Positions 8,562 through 17,314 are shown, counted from the first letter of the stretch. The stretch: 43,230 bases of DNA from Methylococcales bacterium (GCA_003584895.1 QVQF01000122.1:1-43230), one strand, 5' to 3'. Made by a program: numbers and translations. The notes: generated from the letters alone by a model not told the origin.

Positions 8562-9731
8562 TTATCTAAGACCTGCGCAGGCTTTATCCAAGGCATCTAG
8601 CAGACTATCTACATGAACTTCCTCATGCAAAGCAGAAAAGGTGACTCGTAAACGAGAGCTACCTTGCGGTACCGTAGGTGGTCTTATGGCACTAACTAAA
8701 AAACCAGCATTTAACAACGCCTGACTGATATCGAGGACTTGTTGATTCTCACCGATGACTATCGGTTGTATAGGTGAGGTAGAACTCATCAACTGCAAAC
8801 CCAATTGCTTAGCACCCACACTAAAACGTTCTGTTAGTTGTTTAAGTTTGTCTCTGCGCCAACTTTCTGCAATTACTAGCTTTAAACTGGCTCTAGTCGC
8901 TTCAGCCACCGCTGCTGGTAAGGCCGTGGTATAAATATAAGTACGGGCTTTTTGTATCAGCGTTTCAATCAAGTCTTCAGAACCCGCCACAAAAGCACCG
9001 AAAGTACCGAAGCCTTTACCTAAAGTTCCCATTAATATAGGCACATCAGTCTGCTTAAGTCCGTAATAATCAAGTAAGCCGCCACCTTGTGCGCCGAGCA
9101 CACCTAAGCCATGCGCATCATCAACCATCAACCAAGCATCATGGGCTTTAGCCGCTATCGATAAAGCGGGCAAGGGTGCAAAATCACCATCCATACTGAA
9201 CACGCCATCAGTTACGATTAATTTCTGACCACTGGCTTTTTTTAGATGACTATTCAGATGCTCAACATCGCTATGACGATAACGTTTGAAAGTTGCGCCT
9301 GACATTAAGCCACCGTCTAACAAAGAGGCATGATTGAGCCTATCTTCAAACACAGCATCTCCACGCCCCAATAACGCAGACATAACGCCCAGATTAGCCA
9401 TATAGCCGGTAGAAAATAACAAGGCGCGGTCACGACCGGTAAACTCGGCCAATTCTTCTTCCAAGGCATGATGCGCTGCGCTATGCCCACAAATTAAATG
9501 TGCTGAACCACTGCCGACACCATACTGATCGACGGCACTTTTAAAAGCACTCACCACCGAGGGATGATTAGCCAGGCCTAGATAATCATTACTGCAAAAG
9601 TTAAGCACCGTTTTACCATCAACTTGCAGATAGATACCTTGCGGCGAGCTTATAACCCGCCGAGTACGATACAAGCCTTGGTTAGCAATGCTTTCTAATT
9701 CATTAGGTAACTGTGAAAAAGCCAGTGTCAT
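8562..9731 (-). CDS. bioF: 8-amino-7-oxononanoate synthase
   Basis: BioF is a PLP enzyme of the alpha-oxoamine synthase family that condenses pimeloyl-ACP (or -CoA) with L-alanine to 8-amino-7-oxononanoate. Family landmarks are NFCSNDYLGLANHP near the N-terminus, VDDAHGLGVLG, and the PLP lysine in GTLGKGFGTFG (Lys239). The length of 389 aa is typical. Its ATG shares one base with the bioB stop (TAATG on the minus strand), so translation is probably coupled. Confidence 0.97.
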   Translation of the reverse strand: MTLAFSQLPNELESIANQGLYRTRRVISSPQGIYLQVDGKTVLNFCSNDYLGLANHPSVVSAFKSAVDQYGVGSGSAHLICGHSAAHHALEEELAEFTGRDRALLFSTGYMANLGVMSALLGRGDAVFEDRLNHASLLDGGLMSGATFKRYRHSDVEHLNSHLKKASGQKLIVTDGVFSMDGDFAPLPALSIAAKAHDAWLMVDDAHGLGVLGAQGGGLLDYYGLKQTDVPILMGTLGKGFGTFGAFVAGSEDLIETLIQKARTYIYTTALPAAVAEATRASLKLVIAESWRRDKLKQLTERFSVGAKQLGLQLMSSTSPIQPIVIGENQQVLDISQALLNAGFLVSAIRPPTVPQGSSRLRVTFSALHEEVHVDSLLDALDKACAGLR

Positions 9732-10723
9732 TAGGCGTAACTTGAACCGCCAGAATAAACACCTAAGCGTGCAAATAACGCTAGATCATGATTAGTCATA
9801 GGATTATCAGTGGTCAATAACTTATCACCATAAAAAATCGAGTTAGCCCCTGCCAGAAAACACAAAGCCTGCATTTCATCGCTCATTTTGCTGCGACCGG
9901 CTGACAAACGCACCCGCGATTTAGGCATCATGATTCTTGCGACCGCTAATGTGCGCACAAATATAATCGGGTCTAATTGTTCAGTGCCCATTAAAGGCGT
10001 ACCTTCAACCTGAACTAACATATTAACTGGCACACTTTCAGGATGCTTAGGCATATTGGCTAACTGTATTAACAATTGAGCACGATCGACATCGGTTTCA
10101 CCCATGCCAACAATACCGCCACAACAGACATTAATACCGGCATCTCTAACACGCTCTAAAGTATCTAATCTATCCTGATAAGTACGTGTGGTAATCACTT
10201 CTGAATAATAATCTTCGGAGGTATCCAGATTATGATTGTAATAATCTAAACCACCTTCTTTTAAGCGTAGCGTTTGCGCATCAGTCAACATGCCTAAGGT
10301 GACACAGGTTTCCATACCCATAGCCTTAACGCCTTGTACCATTTCAATGACTCGCTCTACATCTTTATCTTTAGGCTGACGCCAAGCCGCCCCCATACAA
10401 AAACGTGAAGCACCTTGATCTTTAGCCTGTTGGGCAGCTTTCAATACAGCATCAACGGGCATCAAAGCTTCGGGTGTTAATCCTGAATCATAACGCGCAC
10501 TTTGTGGACAATAACCGCAATCTTCTGAACAAGAACCCGTCTTAATACTTAATAAACTACTAATTTGAACTTCATTAGGATCAAAATGCTCTCTATGAAC
10601 AGTTTGCGCTTTAAAGATTAAATCATTAAAAGGTAAAGCATAAAGGGCTTGCACTTCATCCAACTGCCAATCATGACGTAAGCTAAGTGAATTAGGATGG
10701 TTAATGGCAGGGTTTGCAGACAT
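9731..10723 (-). CDS. bioB: Biotin synthase
   Basis: BioB is a radical SAM enzyme that inserts sulfur into dethiobiotin to make biotin. The radical SAM cluster motif CSEDCGYC has its cysteines at residues 65, 69 and 72, and [16 protein letters not shown] and RLSAGR follow as in the family. Start ATG 10723 is preceded by GGAG at 10733-10736 on the minus strand with a 9-nt gap. An upstream TTG at 10738 would add five residues and destroy that site's function. It is the first gene of bioBFHCD and is divergent from comF with only 34 bp between start codons. I do not see the bioA aminotransferase here. Confidence 0.97.
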   Translation of the reverse strand: MSANPAINHPNSLSLRHDWQLDEVQALYALPFNDLIFKAQTVHREHFDPNEVQISSLLSIKTGSCSEDCGYCPQSARYDSGLTPEALMPVDAVLKAAQQAKDQGASRFCMGAAWRQPKDKDVERVIEMVQGVKAMGMETCVTLGMLTDAQTLRLKEGGLDYYNHNLDTSEDYYSEVITTRTYQDRLDTLERVRDAGINVCCGGIVGMGETDVDRAQLLIQLANMPKHPESVPVNMLVQVEGTPLMGTEQLDPIIFVRTLAVARIMMPKSRVRLSAGRSKMSDEMQALCFLAGANSIFYGDKLLTTDNPMTNHDLALFARLGVYSGGSSYA

Positions 10724-10757
10724 ACTGATAATCTCCAACTACAAATTAAGGGTAAAC

Positions 10758-11501
10758 GTGACAAATAAAAACCTTATTCGTCAACCGGCAAGTATCAATA
10801 AGGGATACAACTGGATAGATATTATACAGGATTACCTGCTGCCGCCTATCTGCATCTTATGTGGTAATCCTGGCACTAAAGGTCGTGACCTTTGCAGTCA
10901 CTGTTCTCAACGCCTACATAGAAACACACTTTGTTGTTATAAATGCGCGGAAATACTAGAGCCACCCGCCTCATACCCAATGCTTTGCGGACATTGTTTA
11001 AGCGCCACACCGGCCTTTGATGAAACGTATGCACCCTTTACATATCAAGGTGAAATACGTCATTTAATCACCACCTTAAAATTCGGCGCACATTACAAAA
11101 ACGCCCGTTTACTCGGGTTATTATTAGCGGATCATTTAAAACTAACTGCCCAAAGACCAGATCTGATTTTACCCGTGCCTTTGCATAAAGCGCGTTACCA
11201 TGAGCGCGGATTTAATCAAGCGATAGAAATCGCTAAAACAGTAGGCAAAGAATTACGGCTACCCCTAGATTTACATAGCTGTCTTAGGCACAAGAACACA
11301 CCCCACCAATCGGCGTTGACGGCCAAACAACGTCGCAAGAACATCAAACAAGCCTTCTCAATGACTCAAGCTATTCCAGCGCAGCACATTGCCCTGCTAG
11401 ATGATGTAATGACCACAGGCTCGACCGCGCATGAATTGGCTAGCCTATTAAAAGCTGCAGGCGTGAGTCGAGTGGATGTTTGGGTCATTGCTAGAGCTTG
11501 A
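10758..11501 (+). CDS. comF: ComF-family phosphoribosyltransferase-like protein
   Basis: The protein has an N-terminal zinc-binding region with repeated Cys pairs (CILCG, CSHC, CYKC, CGHC) and a C-terminal type I phosphoribosyltransferase domain with the PRPP motif LLDDVMTTGST. This combination defines ComF/GntX proteins, which are linked to DNA uptake in naturally competent bacteria. LPVPLHKARYHERGFNQA is another family hallmark. I place the start at GTG 10758 with AAGGG at 10748-10752. An ATG at 10704 would give 18 more residues but lies within the opposed bioB start region and has no better ribosome site. The resulting length is 247 aa. Confidence 0.9.
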   Translation: MTNKNLIRQPASINKGYNWIDIIQDYLLPPICILCGNPGTKGRDLCSHCSQRLHRNTLCCYKCAEILEPPASYPMLCGHCLSATPAFDETYAPFTYQGEIRHLITTLKFGAHYKNARLLGLLLADHLKLTAQRPDLILPVPLHKARYHERGFNQAIEIAKTVGKELRLPLDLHSCLRHKNTPHQSALTAKQRRKNIKQAFSMTQAIPAQHIALLDDVMTTGSTAHELASLLKAAGVSRVDVWVIARA

Positions 11502-11601
11502 CCCCACTAATTAATGCCTCTACACTCAATTAAAAATTGACTGTCCTATATCAATCTCCTAGCACTTAAAAAACCCAATCTTCTACTCTTTTAATTAATT
11601 C

Positions 11602-12579
11602 ATGTTAATACCGAATACCCCAAGTAACCGCTTTAGCGTTGCACCGATGTTAGATTGGACTAATCGGCACTGCCGTTATTTTCATAGACTCATTACCAAA
11701 CAGGCCTTGTTATATACTGAGATGGTGACTACCGGCGCGTTAATACACGGCGGCAGCCATCGCTTTTTGCAGTATTCGCCTATAGAAAACCCCGTTGCCT
11801 TTCAATTGGGTGGCAGTAATCCTAAAGATCTCGCTCTTTGCGCCAAGATGATTAAAGACTATGGCTATGCGGAAGTTAATCTCAATGTCGGTTGTCCTAG
11901 TGATCGTGTACAAAATGGTCGTTTTGGTGCCTGCTTAATGGCTGATCCGCAGTTGGTTGCTGACTGTGTTGCCGCTATGTCTGAAGCGGTTTCAATTCCC
12001 GTTACCGTTAAATCAAGAATCGGTATTGATGAACAAGATTCTTACCCTGAATTGGTACACTTTGTATCGACCATTAGCGAGGCCGGTTGTAACACGTTTA
12101 TTGTTCATGCCCGCAAAGCGTGGCTGAGTGGCTTATCACCCAAACAAAATCGTGACGTCCCACCCTTACGTTATGATGTGGTCTACCAATTAAAAAAAGA
12201 TTTTCCAGATTTAACCATCATTATTAATGGTGGCATTACCACCTTAGAACAAGCCGAACAACATTTAACTCAGGTTGATGGCGTGATGATGGGGCGAGAA
12301 GCCTATCACAACCCTTATATTTTGGCAGAAGTTGATCAACGGATTTTTGGCGCGACTGATGAAGCGTTGTCAAGGTCTGCGGTTATTGAACATTTAATTC
12401 CCTACATACAAGAACAACTTAAAACCGAAGCTCGTTTAAACAGCGTATCACGCCATATTTTAGGCTTGTATCATGGAGAACCTGGCGCACGCGGTTGGCG
12501 TAGATATATCAGCGAAAATGTCAGTCGACTCGGTGCAGATGAACAAGTCATACTCGAAGCTTTAGCTTATACAAGATAA
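11602..12579 (+). CDS. dusA: tRNA-dihydrouridine(20/20a) synthase
   Basis: DusA is an FMN enzyme that reduces uridine at positions 20 and 20a in the D-loop of tRNA. The N-terminal VAPMLDWTNRHCRYFHRL, the NVGCPSDRVQNGRFGACLM segment with the catalytic Cys98, VKSRIGID, and IINGGI are all visible. The DRVQN-G-FGACLM form distinguishes DusA from DusB and DusC. The length of 325 aa is normal. No strong ribosome site precedes ATG 11602. It is about 100 bp after comF and may be separately transcribed. Confidence 0.95.
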   Translation: MLIPNTPSNRFSVAPMLDWTNRHCRYFHRLITKQALLYTEMVTTGALIHGGSHRFLQYSPIENPVAFQLGGSNPKDLALCAKMIKDYGYAEVNLNVGCPSDRVQNGRFGACLMADPQLVADCVAAMSEAVSIPVTVKSRIGIDEQDSYPELVHFVSTISEAGCNTFIVHARKAWLSGLSPKQNRDVPPLRYDVVYQLKKDFPDLTIIINGGITTLEQAEQHLTQVDGVMMGREAYHNPYILAEVDQRIFGATDEALSRSAVIEHLIPYIQEQLKTEARLNSVSRHILGLYHGEPGARGWRRYISENVSRLGADEQVILEALAYTR

Positions 12580-12657
12580 CAGAACAGCAAAAACCTTAGA
12601 GTTCACCGTAGAATGTCGTTATACTCAAAGCCGTTACGATTGCAGCATTATTAAGTT

Positions 12658-12688
12658 GTCGGGTTACGCTATCGCTAAACCGACCTAC
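12658..12688. repeat. REP-like palindrome (GTCGGGTT family)
   Basis: GTCGGGTT (12658-12665) pairs with AACCGACC about 12 bases later, ending in the CTAC common to this family. Copies in the same family occur at 13587-13616 and 17240-17314. It lies across the 5' extension of the long reading frame of the next gene, which argues that this extension is not coding. Confidence 0.8.
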
Positions 12689-12727
12689 TGTATATTAAAA
12701 ATACCATCACCCTACAGAGTAAGCGCA

Positions 12728-13576
12728 GTGAAATTAACAACCACCGATCATCGCTCAGACAGCGCAGGATTAACCTACATTTACCCCGTCATCTCAAGAC
12801 GTATGGGCGGTTTATCCATCGGCATTAACTTTAACACCAACAATGCCTGCAACTGGCGCTGTATTTATTGCCAAGTACCCGACTTAAAAATTGGTGCAGC
12901 ACCTAAAATAGATCTTGAGTTACTAGAGCAAGAATTACGATCTTTTCTTAACGATGTTAAAGAAGGCGACTTTTATGATCGCTATTATGTTCCTGCTGAC
13001 AAACGCATCATTAAGGACATTGCCATTGCCGGCAATGGCGAACCCACTAGCCTAAAAGACTTTGCCGCCGCAGTAGAATTGATCGGAAAAATAGCCACCG
13101 AGGCAGGTATATTTCCAGACAGCCACTATGTACTCATTACCAATGGCAGCCTAATCCATCAAGCTAATGTTCAAGCTGGCTTAAGCGCACTGAAAACTTA
13201 TGGCGGTGAAGTTTGGTTTAAATTCGATAGCGCCACCGAAGAAGGCAGAGCCTTAATTAATCATGCCAGCCAAAGTAGCAAAACCAGCCTTAACAATTTA
13301 TTGCTATCGGCCTCGTTATGCCCGACTAAGTTACAAACCTGCTTAGTTGATTATGATGAACAAGGTTTTTCAAACAAAGAAAGACTCGCTTTTATCGACT
13401 TATTCAAGACCCTCAAACAATTGGATTGCCAGCTACAAGACATTTTGCTGTACACCATCGCTAGACCTTCTTTACAGCCAGAAGCCTCAAAGATTCGCCC
13501 TTTAGATACCAATATATTAAATGACTTCGCCTTAGAGATTCGGCTATTAGATTACAAAGTATCGGTTACTGCATGA
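12728..13576 (+). CDS. Radical SAM protein of unknown substrate
   Basis: The cluster-binding motif CNWRCIYCQ (Cys-x3-Cys-x2-Cys) sits about 40 residues from the start and is followed by the glycine-rich AGNGEPT segment that contacts S-adenosylmethionine. The remainder resembles the COG0731-type Fe-S oxidoreductases, of which some act on tRNA wybutosine precursors; I cannot assign a substrate. An open frame extends to a TTG at 12656, but that extension is occupied by a REP palindrome. GTG 12728, with AGAG about 8 bp before it, is the better start and gives about 282 aa. A small cluster of Arg-Arg-Met-Gly-Gly (RRMGG) precedes the cluster motif. No partner gene is adjacent. Confidence 0.8.
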   Translation: MKLTTTDHRSDSAGLTYIYPVISRRMGGLSIGINFNTNNACNWRCIYCQVPDLKIGAAPKIDLELLEQELRSFLNDVKEGDFYDRYYVPADKRIIKDIAIAGNGEPTSLKDFAAAVELIGKIATEAGIFPDSHYVLITNGSLIHQANVQAGLSALKTYGGEVWFKFDSATEEGRALINHASQSSKTSLNNLLLSASLCPTKLQTCLVDYDEQGFSNKERLAFIDLFKTLKQLDCQLQDILLYTIARPSLQPEASKIRPLDTNILNDFALEIRLLDYKVSVTA

Positions 13577-13586
13577 TTTGTAGTTT

Positions 13587-13616
13587 GTAGGTCGGGTTAG
13601 CGCAGCGTAACCCGAC
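13587..13616. repeat. REP-like palindrome (GTCGGGTT family)
   Basis: GTAGGTCGGGTTA at 13587-13599 pairs with TAACCCGAC ending at 13616 around a GCGCAGCG centre. It follows the radical SAM stop codon by about 10 bp, where the hairpin could also stabilise the 3' end of the transcript. Confidence 0.8.
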
Positions 13617-13639
13617 AAGGATTTTGCCTTAATATTCGA

Positions 13640-13860
13640 CATTACGTAGTAACGTCGTTTTACTCTCGTTTGCCGCGCTGAGCACCGCAGGTTTTTTTGG
13701 GATTAGCCCGAAGGGGCGCGGCATGGATGCCGCGAGGCGGTAGGAGGGCAGGAAGCTCTCTCTACCGACCCCCAATAAAACCGAGGAGCGCAGGAAGAAG
13801 CGGCAATCGAGCCGCCTTTTCTTTGGATACTTTCTTTTGGCGGAGCAAAAGAAAGTATCT
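13640..13860. repeat. Composite GC-rich dispersed repeat with nested palindromes
   Basis: This block is clearly richer in G and C than its surroundings and holds three perfect inverted repeats. CGCGGCAT/ATGCCGCG spans 13717-13734, GCGGC/GCCGC spans 13800-13815, and a 14-bp-arm hairpin starting GATACTTTCTTTTG spans 13826-13859 with a 6-nt loop. Open frames of 60-95 codons cross it on both strands, but they run through the palindromes and have no recognisable protein content. A 33-bp piece of it (13790-13822) recurs with three mismatches at 33949-33981. The type is a dispersed intergenic repeat seen in several proteobacteria, from memory. The rest of the gap to 13985 holds nothing I recognise. 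Confidence 0.75.
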
Positions 13861-13984
13861 CGCCCTCGGGTGCGATAACCCGATTGAATAAATCGTCGCG
13901 ATAGCGATCTCATTATTTGGTTTTTTATAAGTCGCTGAATGACTGCGTAACATCAGTTAATATAAAAAACCAGGTAATACACCA

Positions 13985-15163
13985 TCAAACATACTGCCCA
14001 GCACACCAAGCCGATGACCACGCCCACTGAAAATTATAACCACCTAACCAACCACTTACATCGACCACTTCACCAATAAAATAAAGCCCAGGCACTTGTT
14101 TACTAGCCATCGTTTTAGAAGACAAGGCATCACAATCTACCCCACCTAAAGTGACCTCAGCGGTACGATAACCTTCCGTAGCATTGGGCTTGATCTGCCA
14201 CTGTTGCAACTGCTGAGCAACCAACTGTATCTGGCGATCAGATAAATCCGGCAAAGTGCAACTTAATAACTCTTCAGGTAACAAACAACTAATTAAGCGC
14301 TTAGGTAAATAGCTATCTAAGACTGTCTTTAAGGTGCTCTTGACTTTATCACGACGTTTTTCTTTTAAGGTATCCACTAAATCTAGCTGAGGTAAAAAAT
14401 TAAGTTCCAAGTCTTCACCAGCAAACCAATAAGACGACATTTGTAAAGCCACGGGACCACTCAGGCCTCGATGCGTAAACAATAAGGCCTCAGTAAAAGA
14501 TTCGCGATGATTACTTATCGTACAAGGCACGGCAATGCCTGACAGCGGAGAAAACTTTTCCTTATCTTCTGGTTGTAAAGTTAAAGGCACGAGGCCGGCT
14601 CGAGTAGGCACAATGGCAATACCAAATTGCTGAGCTATTTGATAACCGAACGGCGTAGCACCCATTTTTGGAATCGACAAACCGCCCGTCGCGACCACTA
14701 AAGAAGCGCAAGTCAAAACACCCTGATTGGTTTCAAGCGTAAAACCATCTGCACAGGTTTTTATGCTAGCTATGCGTGTATCTAGCTGTACCGAAACATT
14801 CACCGCCACACATTCAGCCAGCAACATCGTCAAGATGTCTTTAGCGCTGTCATTACAAAATAATTGCCCGTGCTCACGCTCATGAAAATTAATATGATGA
14901 CGCTCAACTAAGGCCAAGAAATCCCATTGGTTAAAACGACTCAAAGCCGACTTACAAAAATGACTATTATTTGAAATAAAGTTGTCTGGCTCTACCGTGA
15001 GATTAGTAAAATTACAGCGGCCACCACCTGACATAAGAATCTTTTTCCCAGCCTTGTTAGCATGATCGATGACCAACACACGCCGCCCACGCTTGCCAGC
15101 CTCAAGCGCACACATCAAACCTGATGCGCCAGCACCGATAATGATGACATCGGTTTTTGTCAT
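13985..15163 (-). CDS. BaiN/HI0933-family FAD-dependent oxidoreductase
   Basis: The protein (392 aa) opens with a dinucleotide-binding fold, VIIGAGASGLMCALEAGKRG, and continues with KKILMSGGGRCNFTN, which is the family signature of HI0933-like flavoproteins. Near the C-terminus it has TLGGVD and a final GLYFIGEVVDVSGWLGGYNF motif that completes the FAD site. Members are often annotated BaiN-like or aminoacetone oxidase, but the physiological substrate is generally unknown and I do not assign one. It is monocistronic, flanked by the composite repeat and by the antitoxin relic. Confidence 0.9.
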   Translation of the reverse strand: MTKTDVIIIGAGASGLMCALEAGKRGRRVLVIDHANKAGKKILMSGGGRCNFTNLTVEPDNFISNNSHFCKSALSRFNQWDFLALVERHHINFHEREHGQLFCNDSAKDILTMLLAECVAVNVSVQLDTRIASIKTCADGFTLETNQGVLTCASLVVATGGLSIPKMGATPFGYQIAQQFGIAIVPTRAGLVPLTLQPEDKEKFSPLSGIAVPCTISNHRESFTEALLFTHRGLSGPVALQMSSYWFAGEDLELNFLPQLDLVDTLKEKRRDKVKSTLKTVLDSYLPKRLISCLLPEELLSCTLPDLSDRQIQLVAQQLQQWQIKPNATEGYRTAEVTLGGVDCDALSSKTMASKQVPGLYFIGEVVDVSGWLGGYNFQWAWSSAWCAGQYV

Positions 15164-15241
15164 GACCTATACCCACAGAAAAGGGCTAACTATACGCTAA
15201 GTTGCCTGATATTAGAAAACAGGCTTAAGGGCAGCAAATAG

Positions 15242-15268
15242 CCTCGATGTAACGCAGTAGAATCGAGG
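15242..15268. repeat. Short palindrome CCTCGAT/ATCGAGG
   Basis: CCTCGAT at 15242-15248 pairs with ATCGAGG at 15262-15268 around a 13-base loop containing AACGCAG. This is the pattern of REP-like elements. A possible degenerate relative begins AGCCTCGATG near 41572. Function is unknown. Confidence 0.4.
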
Positions 15269-15370
15269 AAGCAGAACTCCATGTTCACGCAACTTTTTCA
15301 GGTTAATGATAAACAGACTGCAAACCTAGGTTTGTACTCCATTATTGTCGTAAGTATCGGCGTTACTGAC

Positions 15371-15502
15371 TTAATCTCTTAAGTCGTGTTTATTAGTACG
15401 CTGATTAAATTCACTTAGCGCCAACTCTATCACTTGGCGTTGAGTGTCGATATTGGCTAATTTAGCAGCTAGTTCGCATACTGCAATCCATGTACACCCT
15501 GT
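15371..15502 (-). pseudogene. VapB-type antitoxin relic (C-terminal half)
   Basis: Reading the minus strand from 15502 to the TAA at 15373-15371 gives about 43 codons without a start, bounded upstream by a TAG. The translated core reads CELAAKLANIDTQRQVIEL then ALSEFNQRTNKHDLRD. This matches the T-x-R-x-VIE-x-AL-x-EF...DLRDL pattern of short VapB antitoxins of type II toxin-antitoxin systems. The N-terminal DNA-binding strand and start codon are missing, the end is cut before the usual glycine-rich tail, and no VapC PIN-domain gene is adjacent. I read it as a decayed remnant; chance resemblance is possible given the short length. Confidence 0.45.
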
Positions 15503-15541
15503 CTAAATCAGCTCTAAATCTAGCAGTAACCTAAGAGGTAA

Positions 15542-15550
15542 TGCTATACT
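15542..15550 (+). promoter_or_regulatory. Extended -10 promoter of folE-hemH
   Basis: TGCTATACT fits an extended -10 element (TG-n-TATACT, five of six bases of the -10 consensus). No good -35 is visible, which extended -10 promoters tolerate. Transcription would start near 15557, leaving a leader of about 28 nt before the folE ATG. Confidence 0.5.
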
Positions 15551-15584
15551 TTTAGCCATTTTTTGATAATTGAGACCTCATAAC

Positions 15585-16127
15585 ATGGAAGAACATTTCG
15601 CTAGTATTATTTCAGCCGTCGGTGAAGACTTAACCCGTGAAGGCCTGATTGATACCCCCAAAAGAGCGGCTAAGGCCTTCAAGTTTCTTAATAATGGCTA
15701 CGATAAAACCTTAGAAGAAGTCCTTAATGGCGCGATTTTTAGCGCTGATACTGAAGACATGGTTATCGTTAAAGACATAGAGCTGTATTCTTTGTGCGAA
15801 CATCATTTATTACCGTTTATCGGTAAATGCCATGTCGGCTATTTGCCTCAGGGCAAAGTTCTAGGCTTGTCTAAAGTTGCTCGGATTATTGATATGTATG
15901 CAAGGCGCTTACAAATCCAAGAAAAACTGACCAAACAAATCGCTGATGCTATTGAAGTTTCTATCGGTGCACGTGGAGTGGCTGTAGTGATTGAAGCCAA
16001 GCATTTATGTATGATGATGCGTGGTGTTGAAAAACAAAATTCAGTAATGACTACTTCGGTGATGACGGGCGTGTTCCGTAAAGAGATCAGTACACGTTCA
16101 GAATTCTTAACGCTTATTAATAGATAA
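15585..16127 (+). CDS. folE: GTP cyclohydrolase I (FolE type)
   Basis: FolE opens the imidazole ring of GTP to give 7,8-dihydroneopterin triphosphate, the first step of folate synthesis and also of tetrahydromethanopterin-independent pterins. The zinc ligands are visible: Cys71 and His74 in CEHHLLPF and Cys142 in [28 protein letters not shown] and the QNSVMTTS segment are diagnostic. I start it at ATG 15585 (180 aa); a TTG at 15570 would add five residues without support. hemH follows after 8 bp, so the two are likely one transcript. Confidence 0.96.
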   Translation: MEEHFASIISAVGEDLTREGLIDTPKRAAKAFKFLNNGYDKTLEEVLNGAIFSADTEDMVIVKDIELYSLCEHHLLPFIGKCHVGYLPQGKVLGLSKVARIIDMYARRLQIQEKLTKQIADAIEVSIGARGVAVVIEAKHLCMMMRGVEKQNSVMTTSVMTGVFRKEISTRSEFLTLINR

Positions 16128-16135
16128 TAATCCTC

Positions 16136-17104
16136 ATGAGCCATAAAAAAATCGGGATCATCCTTGCCAACCTAGGTTCACCTACAGCACCGACGACTAA
16201 AGCGGTACGTCGCTTTCTTAAAGATTTTTTAGGAGATCCGCGCGTGGTTAATTTGCCACGCCCACTATGGTGGTTGATTCTGAATTTTTTTGTGCTGCCG
16301 TTTCGGCCCAGTCGCTCGGCAAAAGCTTATCGCAAAGTCTGGCATGAAAAAGGTTCACCGTTAACTTATCTGACTCGACAATTATCCGAGAAAGTCGCCG
16401 AACAATTAAAGCCTAAAGGCATCACTGTCAATTATGCCATGCGTTATGGCGAGCCTTCTATTGCCACGCAATTAAAAGCTTTTAAAAAAGACGGTATCAC
16501 TGATGTCATGGTGCTGCCTTTATATCCTCAGTATTCATCAACGACGACCGCGTCTATTTATGATGATTTAACCAAAGAACTGAAACAATGGCGACATTTG
16601 CCTAGCTTTCAATTTATTAGTGATTACCATCAAGACAGCCATTATATTGCTGCCGTTGCTGCCTCTATTGAGCAAGCTTGGCGTGAGCAAGCTAAAAACG
16701 AACTGTTAGTGATGTCGTTTCATGGCTTACCTGAGCAATTAACAGTGTGGGGTGATCCTTACTTTCACCAATGCCATAAAACAGCAGCCTTAATTGCCGA
16801 AAAACTGGGACTTACTGAAAAACAATGGATGATTGTTTTTCAGTCTCGTTTTGGTAAAGCTCAATGGTTAAAACCTTATTGTGTTGATACCTTGCAAGTC
16901 CTACCTACACAAGGCATTAAAGCCATTGATATCGTCTGCCCAGGTTTTGCCGTAGATTGCTTAGAGACTTTGGAAGAAATTGCCATGGAAAACAAGTCTA
17001 TCTTTATGGAAGCAGGTGGTAGTGAATATCGTTATATCCCTTGTTTAAACGATAGCCAAGCGCACGTTGACGCCCTGATTCAGTTACTTCAACTACACGA
17101 TTAA
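16136..17104 (+). CDS. hemH: Ferrochelatase
   Basis: HemH inserts Fe2+ into protoporphyrin IX, the last step of protoheme synthesis, at the inner membrane face. The protein begins KIGIILANLGSPTAPTTKAV, has the metal-binding His196 in SFHGLPE, and near the C-terminus contains CPGFAVDCLETLEEI. The length of 322 aa is within the bacterial range. Its start lies 8 bp after folE. The tryptophan-rich LWWLILNFF segment around residues 44-52 is the usual membrane-contact lip of gammaproteobacterial ferrochelatases. Confidence 0.96.
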   Translation: MSHKKIGIILANLGSPTAPTTKAVRRFLKDFLGDPRVVNLPRPLWWLILNFFVLPFRPSRSAKAYRKVWHEKGSPLTYLTRQLSEKVAEQLKPKGITVNYAMRYGEPSIATQLKAFKKDGITDVMVLPLYPQYSSTTTASIYDDLTKELKQWRHLPSFQFISDYHQDSHYIAAVAASIEQAWREQAKNELLVMSFHGLPEQLTVWGDPYFHQCHKTAALIAEKLGLTEKQWMIVFQSRFGKAQWLKPYCVDTLQVLPTQGIKAIDIVCPGFAVDCLETLEEIAMENKSIFMEAGGSEYRYIPCLNDSQAHVDALIQLLQLHD

Positions 17105-17179
17105 CGAACTATTTATTTTGTGGTACCTGTTCTCTAAGCTATGCATCTATAAAAATCACGAAATATATCCATGTAACCT

Positions 17180-17208
17180 AGATTCCGGCAGCCCATGCCG
17201 GAATGACG
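17180..17208. repeat. REP-like palindrome ATTCCGGCA/TGCCGGAAT
   Basis: ATTCCGGCA (17182-17190) pairs perfectly with TGCCGGAAT (17196-17204) around a 5-base loop, followed by GACG. This is a widespread intergenic palindrome type in proteobacteria. It lies after hemH and may double as a 3' stabiliser. Confidence 0.75.
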
Positions 17209-17239
17209 ATTATTGTTAGGCATGTCTACTTAGAGGTCT

Positions 17240-17314
17240 GTAGGTCGAGTTAGCGGCAGCGTAGCCCGACACAATCGCAACATGTCGGGTTACGCTGCCG
17301 CTAACCCGACCTAC
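17240..17314. repeat. REP-like palindrome pair (GTCGGGTT family)
   Basis: GTAGGTCGAGTTAGCGGCAG at 17240-17259 begins the first imperfect hairpin, which ends with CCCGAC at 17270. The second, 17284-17314, is GTCGGGTTACGCTGCCGC closing on TAACCCGACCTAC. The units are inverted relative to each other, a BIME-like layout, and lie just before the ribosome site of the MutS-like gene. Confidence 0.8.

Noticed and set aside
10741-10830. BirA operator in front of bioB
   Set aside because: No palindrome with the TTGTAAACC-type arms could be found; only isolated half-like sequences.
13629-13953. Three overlapping open frames of 63-94 codons on both strands
   Set aside because: They run through palindromes of the dispersed repeat; composition is that of the repeat, not of protein.
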